Source: Emiliania huxleyi CCMP1516
Lineage: Eukaryota; Haptophyta; Isochrysidales; Noelaerhabdaceae
Reading direction: 5' to 3'
NCBI RefSeq assembly: GCF_000372725.1
Contig: NW_005198244.1
Location: 710,578-774,577, forward strand
Length of the DNA: 64,000 nucleotides
Every line of letters begins with the position of its first letter. The first letter of the stretch is position 1. Shown one piece after another: positions 43,210 to 54,358 of this stretch. A program made the position numbers and the translations under genes. The notes below the pieces were generated by a model that ran no database searches, was not told the origin of the DNA, and saw only the letters and a list, made by a program, of their open reading frames with translations.

Positions 43210-43371
43210 CTGGCTGAGTGTCTTGTGAGTTTTGTGTGTCTGTGCGTCACTCGCGCGTGCCGTCCTCTTTTCTCACTTCTGTCTCGCGTCCACCCATACC
43301 AAGAGAGAGAGATCTCTCTCCCCATACCGCGATTGGTGTCCAGTCCGAGCCAGACTGTTCTTCACCTTCCT
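43210..43371 (-). promoter_or_regulatory. Shared upstream segment, copy 2
   Basis: Reverse-complement match to 37907-38030, with the blocks GAAGAACAG, GACTGGACACCAA, GCGGTATGG, GGACGCG and CACAGACACACA in the same order. It carries an extra stretch of about 27 bases (an AG/CT run bounded by GGTATGG). It lies about 310 bp upstream of the GT90 ATG, in the same relative orientation as copy 1 to its gene. Confidence 0.55.
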
Positions 43372-43768
43372 ACAAATCTCTCTCTCCTTTCTACCTTAAC
43401 CTAACCTGAACACAAAGGATTGGCTGTCTCAACTCAGTATGCGTTTTGTACTTGTACACGTATGAAACAACAGGTCACCAGTTTTGAAGCGGCCAATTTT
43501 CTGGCGCCAGTCCCGTGCCCAGTGTCGTGAGAGGCAGCTTTGGGCCACTGTGGTTTCTTCATCGCGTGTGTTAGTGCCAGTGCGCGCCAGTCCCGATGTC
43601 CCGTGCCCAGTGTTGTGCGAGGGAGTTTATCTGAGTTTTGTGTTGTGTAACGTTCATCGTAGAACGCGCCAGTCCCGCGCCTAGTGTCGTGCGAGGCGCC
43701 TGCGGCGCCGTGCTCAGGAACTGCTGTTCACTCGCTCGAAATGTGTGCCCGAAAGGGTTGGCCACTGT

Positions 43769-44572
43769 TTATTTTAAAGACCCGTCGATAGTACATCCCA
43801 TTGCGGCGGAGATCTTGGAGAGATTTCCATGAAGCATTGTCGTGTCGATGTCTTCAATGATCGGGAGCAAGTCGCGATGTCCGCTGAGATTCCCTGAATG
43901 AAACCGTTTGCCATGCCAAATGTCAACTGCTTCTATCTGGCCCAGTGTGTTGGAGTGATATCCCGCGGTGGAAAGGATCTTGCCCCACAAGGCGCCCATC
44001 TGCTGTGGTGTGTAGGTGAGGGCGTCGAGGCAAACGTTGATGCCCCCAGACTTTCTCGTGGCCTCGTAGGACCCTTGCATGAAGGGGAACTCGCGATGCT
44101 GTGTTCTTATGGTTTCTGCGACCAATGCGTCGCGGGCGGGCAGCCGCTGCAGATATCTGCAGTACGACTCGCCGGGCTTGACTGGCGGCACGCGGCCTCG
44201 TTGTGCAGCAAGATAAACGGCCACCGAGCCTTGAAACTCGCCTTGTTTATAGCTCGCCCCCCTTCCAAGGTTTGGTGTCTTTGTCCACGACTCGGGGCAG
44301 CGCCGGTGGTAGCCGTACGACGATTCGACCAACCGATGCGTGTTTCGCACAAAGTTGACGACGTAGGTACCCTTGGACGCCAGACGGCGGATCACGTCCG
44401 CATTTGCGTGGCTGCTGCTGCACTTAATGGCGGAGTCTGTAGAGTGCTGGATCGCAGAGCAAAAGCCCGTGCCAGTTTTATGGTTCGTGACAATGTGGAT
44501 GGTCTTGGCACCCCAAGACAGACCGAACGCGGCGGACAAGAGCAGCAGTGCCAGGGGATGCCACGCAAACAT
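43769..44572 (-). CDS. Sulfotransferase, secretory
   Basis: A 267-residue intronless frame from M-F-A-W-H-P. Residues 1-20 form a signal peptide or anchor. NHKTGTGF near residue 30 is the 5'-phosphosulfate loop (K-T-G-T), and NFVRNTHRLVESSYGYH is the 3'-phosphate-binding segment with the usual Arg and Ser. A later LSGHRDLLPIIED and an Asp-rich end follow. Such enzymes move sulfate from PAPS to glycans or small molecules in the Golgi. The coding frame is open from GTG codons upstream because a partial second copy lies there. Short dispersed repeats flank the gene on the 3' side. Confidence 0.7.
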   Translation of the reverse strand: MFAWHPLALLLLSAAFGLSWGAKTIHIVTNHKTGTGFCSAIQHSTDSAIKCSSSHANADVIRRLASKGTYVVNFVRNTHRLVESSYGYHRRCPESWTKTPNLGRGASYKQGEFQGSVAVYLAAQRGRVPPVKPGESYCRYLQRLPARDALVAETIRTQHREFPFMQGSYEATRKSGGINVCLDALTYTPQQMGALWGKILSTAGYHSNTLGQIEAVDIWHGKRFHSGNLSGHRDLLPIIEDIDTTMLHGNLSKISAAMGCTIDGSLK

Positions 44573-44597
44573 TATTTCGTGACCAAATGTGGGCCTG

Positions 44598-45480
44598 CGC
44601 TGAGACTTTCTCGTGGCCTCGTAGGACCCTTGCATGAAGGGGAACTCGCGATGCTGTGTTCTTATGGTTTCTGCGACCAATGCGTCGCGGGCGGGCAGCC
44701 GCTGCAAAGTACGGGCTTGACTGGCGGCACGCGGCCTCGTTGTGCAGCAAGATAAACGGCCACCGAGCCTTGAAACTCGCCTTGTTTATAGCTCGCCCCC
44801 CTTCCAAGAATTGGTGCTGCACTTAATGGCGGAGTCTGTAGAGTGCTGGATCGCAGAAAAGCCCGTGCCAGTTTACAGTGAGATTGCGTCCCATAAGAAA
44901 TCCTACCTTGCGATTTCCGCAAAAATCTAAGAAACCACGGCGCGCCGCAGGCGCGGCCCCGAGAAAAGGCCAGACGCGAGTGTGAACGGGAGGCCCAGCT
45001 CAAAATTTCTCTTCGCCTGCGGCGCGCGCACTTGCTTGTCACTTTCCAAGTCTGCGGTGTTCTGAGTGGATGGAGTGAACGGAGGCGTGTGTGCGTCTTC
45101 CCGTCATCCAGACAGAGAGCCGACTCGGCGGCAGACTCTGGCATCGCCCTCGCGGGCGGACCGCAGCTTACCTCTTACCTAAAAATCTTTCGGGCCGGCG
45201 CTCTGGCTTGAGTGCCCCGGCCGGAGCTAAGAAACCACGGCGTGGGGTGGATGAGGGCTGTGGAAAGGATTAGAAACGGCGGCGTACCGCTAAGTCCTGT
45301 TTTCTTAATGCCCGCAACCCACTGTATGGTTCGTGGACCGGGTTTGGCCAGGTTGTGAACAAGTGTGGCAGTCTTGGCACCCCATCTGCGGCGGACAAGA
45401 GCAGTGCCCGGGGGAGGCCACGCAAACATTACAAACATTATTTTGTAAATGTGGGCCTGCGCTGAAGGCGAACGCGCTGC
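44598..45480 (-). pseudogene. Shuffled fragments of a second sulfotransferase copy
   Basis: Pieces nearly identical to the intact gene appear upstream of it in broken order. 44598-44706 copies 44052-44155. 44706-44810 copies 44170-44265. 44811-44880 copies 44415-44480 (the K-T-G-T region). 45315-45475 copies 44476-44600, including the signal-peptide region. Intervening parts are missing, so no product is expected. It looks like a tandem duplicate of a host gene that decayed by internal deletions. Confidence 0.8.
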
Positions 45481-45829
45481 AGAACAAGCGATACCTCGAT
45501 GAGGTGACTTGGACCACCAAGAATTGGCTAGTGCTGCGTTAGCAGCGTATCTCAGTCGTTCTTCACACGCACGGCCATCGCAGAGCAGATTGTGAATGAG
45601 CTTGCCTGCGGCGAGGGCGGTCGAGTGCACGGAGCTAAGTGCCTCGCCGTCCTCGCAGGAGTCGCTTAGGCGGCTCCCGTGGTGTACCTGTGTTAGTGCC
45701 AGTGCGAGAAAGTCCCGTGCCCAGTGTTGTGCGCGGGAGGTGTGGGGAATTACAAATTCTTTTTCTTTTGGTCGAGCGCCCGCTCGGCACGTGCGCGGAG
45801 CTGATCCACGCCTGGGCACGGCTCGCGCG

Positions 45830-48800
45830 ATGGAGCCTGTCGCTGACATTTCCCCCCCGTCGTGCTTCGCCTCCTGCTCTGAGGTTGTCCGCACGCTCCG
45901 CGCCACTGGCGCTTCCGCTCCGCCGCTCTCCGAGAAGCTCCGCCTCACACGCCGGCTTGCACGTGCCGGCGAGCGCTGCCTCTTTCCGCATGCCCGCCGC
46001 TTTGCGCTGCAGTGGCTGTGCGGCGCCCTCCGCGGCGCCCGGCCGCGTTCAGAGGCGGCGTGCTGGCAGCTTCTGGGCGAGCTGATTGGGGTCGACGGGA
46101 TCGCTGGCTCCGATACTGCGGAGGACGAGACAGCCACCGCCATCCCGTCGCCACCAGCCGACCTGGCGGCGCAACTGGCGCAAAGCACGCGGCTGCTGCT
46201 GCAGGCGGCGAGCGGTGCGTTCGGCGCGGCTGCCGGCATGCCCGACTCCGCCGCCTCTTGCGACGGGGCGGAGGCCGCCGTCGTGGCGCGCCGAGAGGCG
46301 CTCGCCGCCGCGGCTCAGCGGGTGATGCGACGCCTGCTCTGCGAGCTTCCGGCCGATTCGGCTGGCGGCGCCTTCCACCCCGAGCCGGAGGCCCTCGCAG
46401 CGTACGTCGGCTCGCTCGGCGCCGCTGTGGCGCACGCACTCGCCTCGCTCGCCGCCGCCGGTGGCCGTCCGAACGGCGCGGGCGGCGGCCTCATCAGCGC
46501 CTGCGACCCTTCTCGGAGCCTTCTCGGGACCTCGTGTAGGCGCGCAGCTGCGGACGGCCTCCGCCGTCGCAGCCGCGGCGAGAGACGCAGTGTCTGCCCT
46601 CTCGGGCATGCGCCGCCGGCTCGGGCACCGCAAGCAGCTGCTGCTCGTGGCGGGGAAGGCGCTGCGAGATTACACGAGATTGCACGAGATTACATGAGAT
46701 TAGAAGAGATTGCAGCTGCTGCTCGTGGCGGGGAAGGCGCTGCGGCCGCTCCTCGACCTCGCCGCCGCCGCGGGGCGCTGGGTGCAGGCGGCGGAGGCGG
46801 CCGAGGCGGCCGAGGCGGCGTGGGAGGAGGCGGCGGTGGAGTCGGCGGCCGAGGCGGCCGGTGCGGCGCTGACGGTGCGGGCAGAGGACGTGGTAGCGGC
46901 GGCGGCGCTTAAGGCGGAGCCTCGTGCGATGGTGTGTTCATCTCTCGGTGGTGTCTCGGCCACATCTCTGCCGCACCTCGCCGCAGGCGCAGCTCCGCGA
47001 GACGGTTCGCGCGGTGGCGGCGTGCGTCTTCGCGTCGCTCTTTGACAAGAGCAGCACGCGCGAGTACGCGGCACTGCTGCAGGCGAGAGGACGCGAGACG
47101 CGGATGGCTCTGCCAACCGGGCGTCCTCACACCTCAGCGTGTGGACAGGCCCGCCGGGCTGCGGCCGCCGAGTACGGCCCTGCACTCGCGCCCCAAGGCA
47201 CCGCTCCCGCGGCCAACGGCAGCGCCGACGCCGATGGCGCCGACGCGGCCTCAAGGCCGCCGCCCGCAGCAAAGGCGCCATTCAGCGAAGAGCGCGAAAG
47301 AGCGACGCCGTGCCGGCGCGTCCCACAATATCGTACCGTCTCCGCGCTCTCCCCCGCAGGCGCAGGCGGCCAAGAAGCGCAAGCGCGGTGCCGAAGCAGC
47401 GGCGGACGCGGCGGCCACGGCGGGCGGCGAGGTCGGCGCGGCGGCGGCGGAGGCGGCGGGCGGCGAGGCCATCTATGTTGGGCGCGCGCTCGACGCGCTG
47501 CAGTCGCTGTTTGAGGCCGACGCGGCGGCCGCCGCCGACGGCGTCTGCCTCTCCGGAGCGCTCGTCGCGCCTTGGCTGCCGCGGCTGCTCGCAGCGTTCG
47601 CCGCGGCACACTCACACCTGCCGAGGAGGCGCTCGACCAGCCGCTCTTTGTGATGTGAGTCGCGGCGTCTCTCTTTTCACAGGCGCACGGCTGTGCTGAG
47701 GCGGCGCTGGCCGCCGAGCGTACCGCAAAGGCGCTGGCACGGGGGGGCGGGGCGCGCCGCGAAGGTCCGCCGCAGCTCGCGCACGCCATGAGTCTTCTCA
47801 GCAGCTGAACCGGACGGAGGGAGGCGTTCTAGGCGGCGACGGCGAGTCGGGCGCGGCTTCGGACGGGGTGGGCGCGCCGTTCGCGTTTGGCGCGTGGCTG
47901 CTCGCGCTGCCGCTCTCGTGGGGCTCCTCGCTGCTGCCGGCGGCGTCGCCGGCGCTCACTCGGGCGGCAGGCGCGGCAGGCGCGCCTGCAGGCGCGGCAG
48001 TTGCGGCAGTTGCGGCAGGTGCGGCGGCGAGTGCGGCTGCGTCGGCGAGGCTGCTCGGTGACGCTGTGGCGCTGGCCGCTTCGCTCCTCGACGCGATGTC
48101 CGCCAGCGGGGCGTACCGCGCTCGTCAGGACGCGTCGGGGGCGCAGCGGCGTGTGCTGGCCGGCTGCCTGGATTTGGCGACGGCGGTGGCGCGTGCGGCG
48201 ACGGCGCGCTCTGGCGCCGCCTCCGTCGCGCTTGTGGCGGTGTCGAGCGAGGCGGCGTCGAGCGAGGCGGAGGCCGGGCGGGCGGCGGCGGGCGCGGGCG
48301 CGTGTGCTCTCTTCGCGGCGCTACTCCGCCTCGAGCCTCGCCTGCTGCAGCCACTGGTCACCGGCACCGCCGCCGGCGCGAGAGCTGGCGGCGGCGGCGG
48401 CGGCGCGGCGGCAGAGTCGAGCGACGTCGCGGCAGTGGGCGAGAGCCCCATCGGCCTCGCGCTGAGCTTGGCGTGCGAGCTTGGCGGCGGCGAGGCGTCG
48501 GCCCGCCTAGCGCCTGCGGTGCCTCCGCCAGCGGTGATGCTACCTCCGCCAGCGGTGATGCTAGTGCTGCGGCTCGTCGAGACGCACGCGGCCGCCCGCC
48601 GCCTCCACCACCTGCTCGAGGACCTCTGCGCGCAGGCGTACCGCCCGAGCGGGCTGCGGCCGCTGCTGCGGTGCGCGCACTTCTGCGCGGCGCTCGCGGC
48701 GGCGGTGGCGGCGTGCGAGCCGGCGCAGGCAGCGGAGCTCCTCGAGCCGCTGCTGCAGGCGCTGCAGCGCGCGAGCGACGCGGCGAGGGAGCGCCACGCC

Positions 48801-51435
48801 GCGGCGCGTGGCTCACTCCGCTGGGCCGAGCTCGCCGCCCTCTCCTCGCTGGTCATTGATTCGCTCCCCATCCTGCCGACGACGGCGCCCGCGCTGCGCA
48901 CGTGTTGCGTCGCCGTCGCGGCTATCGCCAGCGGAGCGAGCGGCGCCGGCAGCGCGACGGATGGGGCGTTTGGCGCAGGGGCGGCGGGTTCGTTGCTCCT
49001 GTGGAGAGCGAGCGGCGCGCTGGAGGCTGCCTGCGCGCAGCTCGAGCAGCCGGGGGATTGGGCGGCGGGCTCCGGGCAGCCGGTGGCTGCAGCGCTGGCC
49101 ACGGCGAGGCGGGTTCTGGCGGGCGGCGACGGCGACGGGGGCGAGGGCCGCGAGAAGGTCGCCGAGGAGCTGCGCGGGCTCGAGAGGCACGCGGCGCTCG
49201 GCGTGGTCGCGCAGTCGCTGCGCGCGTCTGCGGGCGACCTCACGCGGGCGCGGGAGCTTGGGGCCCGCCGCCGCTGCGCGATGCCGCCGGCGGTGGCGTC
49301 GGGGGAGGGGCTCGAGGGGGAGGGGGAGGGGCTGTTGCACGGCGACGAGGAGGGCGGCGAGGAGGGCGAGGCCGCGGATGCCTCAGAGGAGGAGGGCGGT
49401 GGTGCAGGGGCGGAGGCGGGCGGGACGGAGGACAGGGCCGCGGTGCGGCGCGCCCTGAAGCTGCTGCTGCGCTGGCGCGTCGCCGCTGAAGCGCACGGCA
49501 GCCGCGTCGAGGAGGCGCCGCTCTCAGCTGCAGCCGTGAGTCTTAGGCGCGCCCCTCTCGCCCGGCGAGCGGTCTCCCGCGCGGAGCGGTGGGACGGCAC
49601 CGACTTTGGCGCGGCGGCGCTCAGCGGGGGCGCGGGCGGAGGAGGCGAGGGACGGAGCGAGGCCGAGGCCGGGCTTGTGGCGCAGTGGGCGCGTCGCGCA
49701 GCGCTCGAGGTGGAGCTCAGCCGAGCTCACCCGCGCTCACCCGAGATTTCGTGGGCTCTTAGTCACTCCTCGTACAGCATTTGGCCTTGGTGGACGAGCA
49801 CGGCACCGGCGAGCAGCGGCGGCGCGGGCCTCGTCTCTCGAGGAGCCGTCTCGGAGCCGTCTCGGAACCTACCTGCAGGCGAGCAGCGGAGGCGCGTGGC
49901 GGACCTCCTCTGGACGTCCCTCTGCACGGACGGGCCTCAAAACGGTCTTGGAGCTGACTCGGAAGTGCCCGTCCCGTCCCGTCCGCTCGAGACATTGCTC
50001 TCCTCGCCTCCGCCGCCGGCCGCCGCCGACTCCGCAGACGCCGGCGGCACGGCCGCACGCGCCGCTTGCGTCTCCGTCACGGTCGCTTCGATCTCTCGCG
50101 CGGCGGTGGATTGCGCCGCGCTCTACGAGCTGCCCGGTGAGATTCGACCAAGATGCGCCCGAGATGCGCCCGAGACGTGCAGGAGGTGTTTGCCAGATGA
50201 CACTCCGGAGTAGCCTTCCGTCATCGCGGATGAGAGGCGCCGTCACCGCGCCCTCGCCGCCCCGGCCGCTCCACTCCCCCGCTCCCGCCTCCCCCGTTCT
50301 CCGCCCTGCAGGCATGCGCGCCGAGCTGCTCCCAGCGGCGTGGCGCGCGGTGCAGGCGCGCCTTCCCTCCTCGGCGGGGGCGGGCGGCGGTGCTAAGGCC
50401 AGCCGCAGGCTCGCCTTCCTGCTGGCGCAAACGGAAGAGGCTGCGGGGGCAGCCTCCTCGGCCAGGGCCGGCGGTGAGGGGGCGCGGCGCGGATGGGAGG
50501 AGCTTCTCGGCGGCAGCGCCAGTGGCCAGCCTCTCGCCCTCAAGGCGCACAGACTCGCGCAGACTCGCCGAGACTCGCCGAGATTCGCCGAGTTCGCATT
50601 GTCTCACTCCTTGAGTCGCTGACTACTCCCAGGCCAAGGCCACGCGCGAGATCACGCGGCTGCTGCGCGCGGTCGCGGGGCTGCCACCGCAGGTCCTCCA
50701 ACGAAACCAAGAATAGATTGCATTCCAATTGAGCTCACCGACGACGAACTGCCACCGCAGGCGCACCCGCCCGAGGCGGTGGCGTGGCTACTCCCCTCCG
50801 CACTCGTGCTGGCGCAGGCGGTGCAGCCGGCCGCCGCCGCCGCCGCGATGGAGGGGCGCGGCGGCGGGCGTGGCGAGGCTTGCCACGGCGGCGACGGATC
50901 GCCGGACGGATCGCCGCAGGAGTTGCTGGCTGTTGCGCCGCTCCCGCTGCACGCCCGTGTGTTTCTCATGCGCGTCGCCCTTCCTTTCCTAGGAGCAGCT
51001 GCTGGTTGCGTCGCTCGGCCTCGTGGCTGCGCTCTGCGCGGCGGTGCCGGAGGCCGGCGCGGCGCTGCCTCGCAAGGCACGCCACGCCGCCCCGCGGCCT
51101 ATCGACCGACCCACCACTCCACCACTCAGCGGGTTCGTCGCTCGTCGGCAGGCGCATCGCGCGGTGCTGCGCTGGTGCTACGCGCTGCCGTCGCTCGCGC
51201 CGCACACGGCAGAAGGCTCTCTGTCTCGCGATCACGGGAAGCGGCCCGTCCGAATCGCGAGCCGCGTACCACTAGGCGCCGCGGCTCGCCGCTCTCGACC
51301 ACGCGGTGAGCCGCCGCCCGACGTTGCGCTTCCCATCCCGGTGTGAGGTGCGCCGCATCACGGCTTGACGCCGTGTGCAGGCGGCCATCGTCTTCTTCAC
51401 GCCAGCCGCAGGCGTCGCGAAAGGGCGGGGCGGAC

Positions 51436-51499
<64 letters not shown>

Positions 51500-54061
51500 T
51501 GGCGAGGCCGACGGGGCAGATGGGGGAGGTGCGGTCGCGGCGCCGGCATGGGCAAACATGCTGCGCGCCGCTCTGCGTGGCGACGAGGTCGAGAGTGTCG
51601 CCAAGGAGAGCGGCGCCAAGGGGCCGAGGAAGGGGGAGGAGGGGCGCGGGGACGGCGGCGGTGGGCGAGGGAGCGGCGCAGAGGGGGACGTCGTCGACGA
51701 TGAGAAGCGGCGGAGTTTAGCCGAGATCGCCGAGATTCGCCGAGAGCGGCGTGAGGCAAGTGTCGCCGCCCCCCCGCCGCCGCCCCTCCCGTCGCAGCCG
51801 CGTCCGCGTATCCACTCGCCGCGTCCCTGCCGTCTCGTTCAGGTGGAGGCAGACGGCCGCTCTCGTGCTGCTGAGTGCCCGCCTCGGGGCGCTGCTCGAC
51901 GCCGCGCCGCCGCCGCCGCCCCTGCCTCGCAGCCGCGGCGCGCACCCGTCCGGCGCTGGGGCCTCCGCCGATGCGCACGCGCTCCAACCCCTCTCCGAGG
52001 CGCTCTCGCACGTGGCCGCCTGCTTCGGCGGGGCTGGCGGCGACGGCGGCGAGGCGGGGGAGGGGTGCGGCGGTGCGGCGGCGACCCTCTCGCTCCTCGC
52101 GCTCCGCCCGTGCGCGCCATCGGCCGGCGATGAGGACGGGCGGCGCGGCGCCGCATCGGGGCCGCCGTCGGCGCGCGAGGCGCCGCGGGCGGCCGAATCG
52201 GCGGTGGCGACGTGGGTGGACCGTGAAACCCGAAGAGCTGTGAGCAGGCGCGCGGCCTCGCGGCGCTGCTGGACGCGCTCTCGCTCTGGCTGCGCGCGGA
52301 GCGCACTCTGGCGGCGCACGGCGTGGCCGCGCCGCGCCCGCCCGCGCTGGACCGCCTCGTGCGCTGCGTCGTGGCGCAGCTGCAGGCGAGACACGCCCAC
52401 GCGGTGCGCGCGCCTCTCCGCGCCGACCGTGCAGGCCGCGACGATGACGACGGTGGTGGTGACGGCAGCGGCGGCGGCGTTGATTCGCTCGACGGCGCGC
52501 TTCTCCGCGCAGCGGACGCTCTCGCCGAGTCGTCGGCGCCTTCGGCTCGCGTCGTGCAGCGGCAAGACGTGCGCCGGCCGAGAAGCGCAGAGATACCGCC
52601 GATGTTTTGCCGGAGTACAGCCTCGAGGCAGTCGCAGCGTCTCTCTCACCTTCTCTCATCTTCTAGGTGCGCCGGCTCGCCGCTGTCCTCTCGCTGCTGC
52701 TCCGCCCCCTTGGCGCCGTCGAGGGCCTCCTCGGCCCTTCGGGGCGCCGCCCACACGCGAGGAGCAGGCATGGAGAGCGTCTCCTCACACCGGCTGGTCC
52801 GTTGACAGGCGGCCGACACCAGCCGCGGCAGCCACCCCCTTGGGCACGCTGCGGCGGCTCGTCGCCGCGGCAGACGACGCCACGTTTTGTTGGCTGCTCG
52901 ACGGCGTCCTGTCGGAGCTGTCATCCTCGGCGCGTCCCTGCGCCAGCACCTCGACCACCCCCTCCTCCTTCCCGGCCGGCGCGGCCGCGGCCGCAAAGAC
53001 GCCTCCTGAGGCGGCGACGGAGGCGGCGGCGGAGGCGGAGGGGGTGGCATCGCGCTTGCACGCGGCGCTGCTCTGCGCGGCGCTGCTCTGCGCCGCCTCC
53101 TCGCCCCTCCACCTCGCCCGCCTCTCCGCCTCTGCGCCGCGCCTGCTCGCGCAGCTATGCGAGGTTGCCGTCTCCCCGCCGCAGCGCCTCTCGCCGCTCC
53201 GTTCCCCGCGCACTTCCGCCGCCTCAGCCGCTAGCGACGTGTCGCGCCGACTCGCGGTGCAAGCGCTGACGGCGCTGCTGACGAACGGCCAGCTCCGGTG
53301 CCGCAGTCTCGCCTCCCGAGTTGTGGTTGCGAAGGGCATGTCTTCACGAGGCGGGCGCTTGTGAACAGGTTCGAGCTCATCGACGCGGCGGCCTTCCTCC
53401 GCGCCGCGGGCGCGCCTTGCGCCCACGTGAGCTTGCGCTCTCCGCCGGCGACGCTGCCGTCAGCCGCCACGTTTGGCGCCGCCTGCTTCCTGGCGTCCTC
53501 GCGCAAAGTGAAAGTGGCGTTCTCTGTTCACGCCCGTGGCTGCGATCAGGCGCGGCTTACTTTCTGCTGCTCGCGCTGTTGCGGCAGCGCGGCGCGCTCG
53601 TGCACACGGCGGCGCCGCTCTACTTCTCCGCTGTGCGCGGGATGTTGTTTGCACTCGGATGGGCGGACGCCACCGCCTCGTCCACCGCCGCCGCGTCCTC
53701 CGCCTCCGCTGCCACATCCGCCGCCGCGCCGCCCACGCTGGAGGGGCGTGCGCCCGCCCGCGAGCCGATGGGCCTCGATTGCGCGCGGCACGCGCGGCGG
53801 CTGCTCGAGGAGACTGCGGCGCACAAGCGCTCTCTCGTGCGGTACGGCGCATACGCGCTGTCGGACGTGGTGGCGCTGCTCCGCTACCGGCCACTCGGCG
53901 CGGCGGCTCAGGCCGAGCTGATGCCGGGCGTGTACTCGCTGATCGGCATGTGCACGCAGGTGGAGCTGCAGGAGCTGCACGCCAACTCGGACCCCGTCGG
54001 GAAGCGCATCCTGGCCGACCTGCTCGAGGGGTACCAGACGTCGCACAAGTACCGCGGGTGA
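45830..54061 (+). CDS. URB2: URB2/NPA2-type 60S ribosome biogenesis protein, many exons
   Basis: The C-terminal exon carries the family signature: RYGAYALSDVVALLRYR, then LMPGVYSLIGMC, then LQELHANSDPVGKRILADLLEGYQ and HKYRG, matching the Urb2/Npa2 C-terminal domain. The rest is a long, Ala/Leu-rich helical repeat protein, as in that family (usually 1200-1500 residues), which acts in the nucleolus in early 60S pre-rRNA processing. Start M-E-P-V-A-D at 45830. Introns placed with frame closure: 46476-46539, 46659-46736, 46914-46986, 47275-47359 and 47606-47682 start GC, 50693-50760 starts GT, 50920-50992 starts GA. A further one from 47083 (GC) is likely, with others near 51.1, 51.7 and 52.2-53.5 kb not resolved. 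Exon 47868-50213 region is the longest. Confidence 0.75.
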
Positions 54062-54358
54062 CCTGCTGTTGGGTGGGGGTTGAGGCGTAAACAGCATTCC
54101 CAAGAAACTAAACAGCACTTTAATTTTATTGCACCCAGACAGTCACCACAGGGGTCGCGTGTCGTGTGTCTCACTTACTGACACGGTACACTGTTACACT
54201 GTGCTGTGTTTAAACGTCAGTACACAGTATAGAGCTCTACATGCTGCACAAAAACCGGATCGTCGATCGAGAGAGCGAGTCACTCTGAGCTGCACTGTGT
54301 CGCCGCCGGCACGCATACACGCCGCGCATGTGCGCGGGGGCGACCCCAGGGGCTCACT

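Larger units (their letters stand above)
43501..45740. repeat. Dispersed short repeat around the sulfotransferase cluster
   Basis: The word GCCAGTCCCGTGCCCAGTG or close variants occurs at about 43503-43535, 43567-43623, 43666-43698 and 45693-45740, followed each time by TGTGCGAGG-like sequence. Two copies also share an upstream TTAGTGCCAGTGCG. Three copies lie 3' of the intact gene and one beyond the broken copy. Confidence 0.75.
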
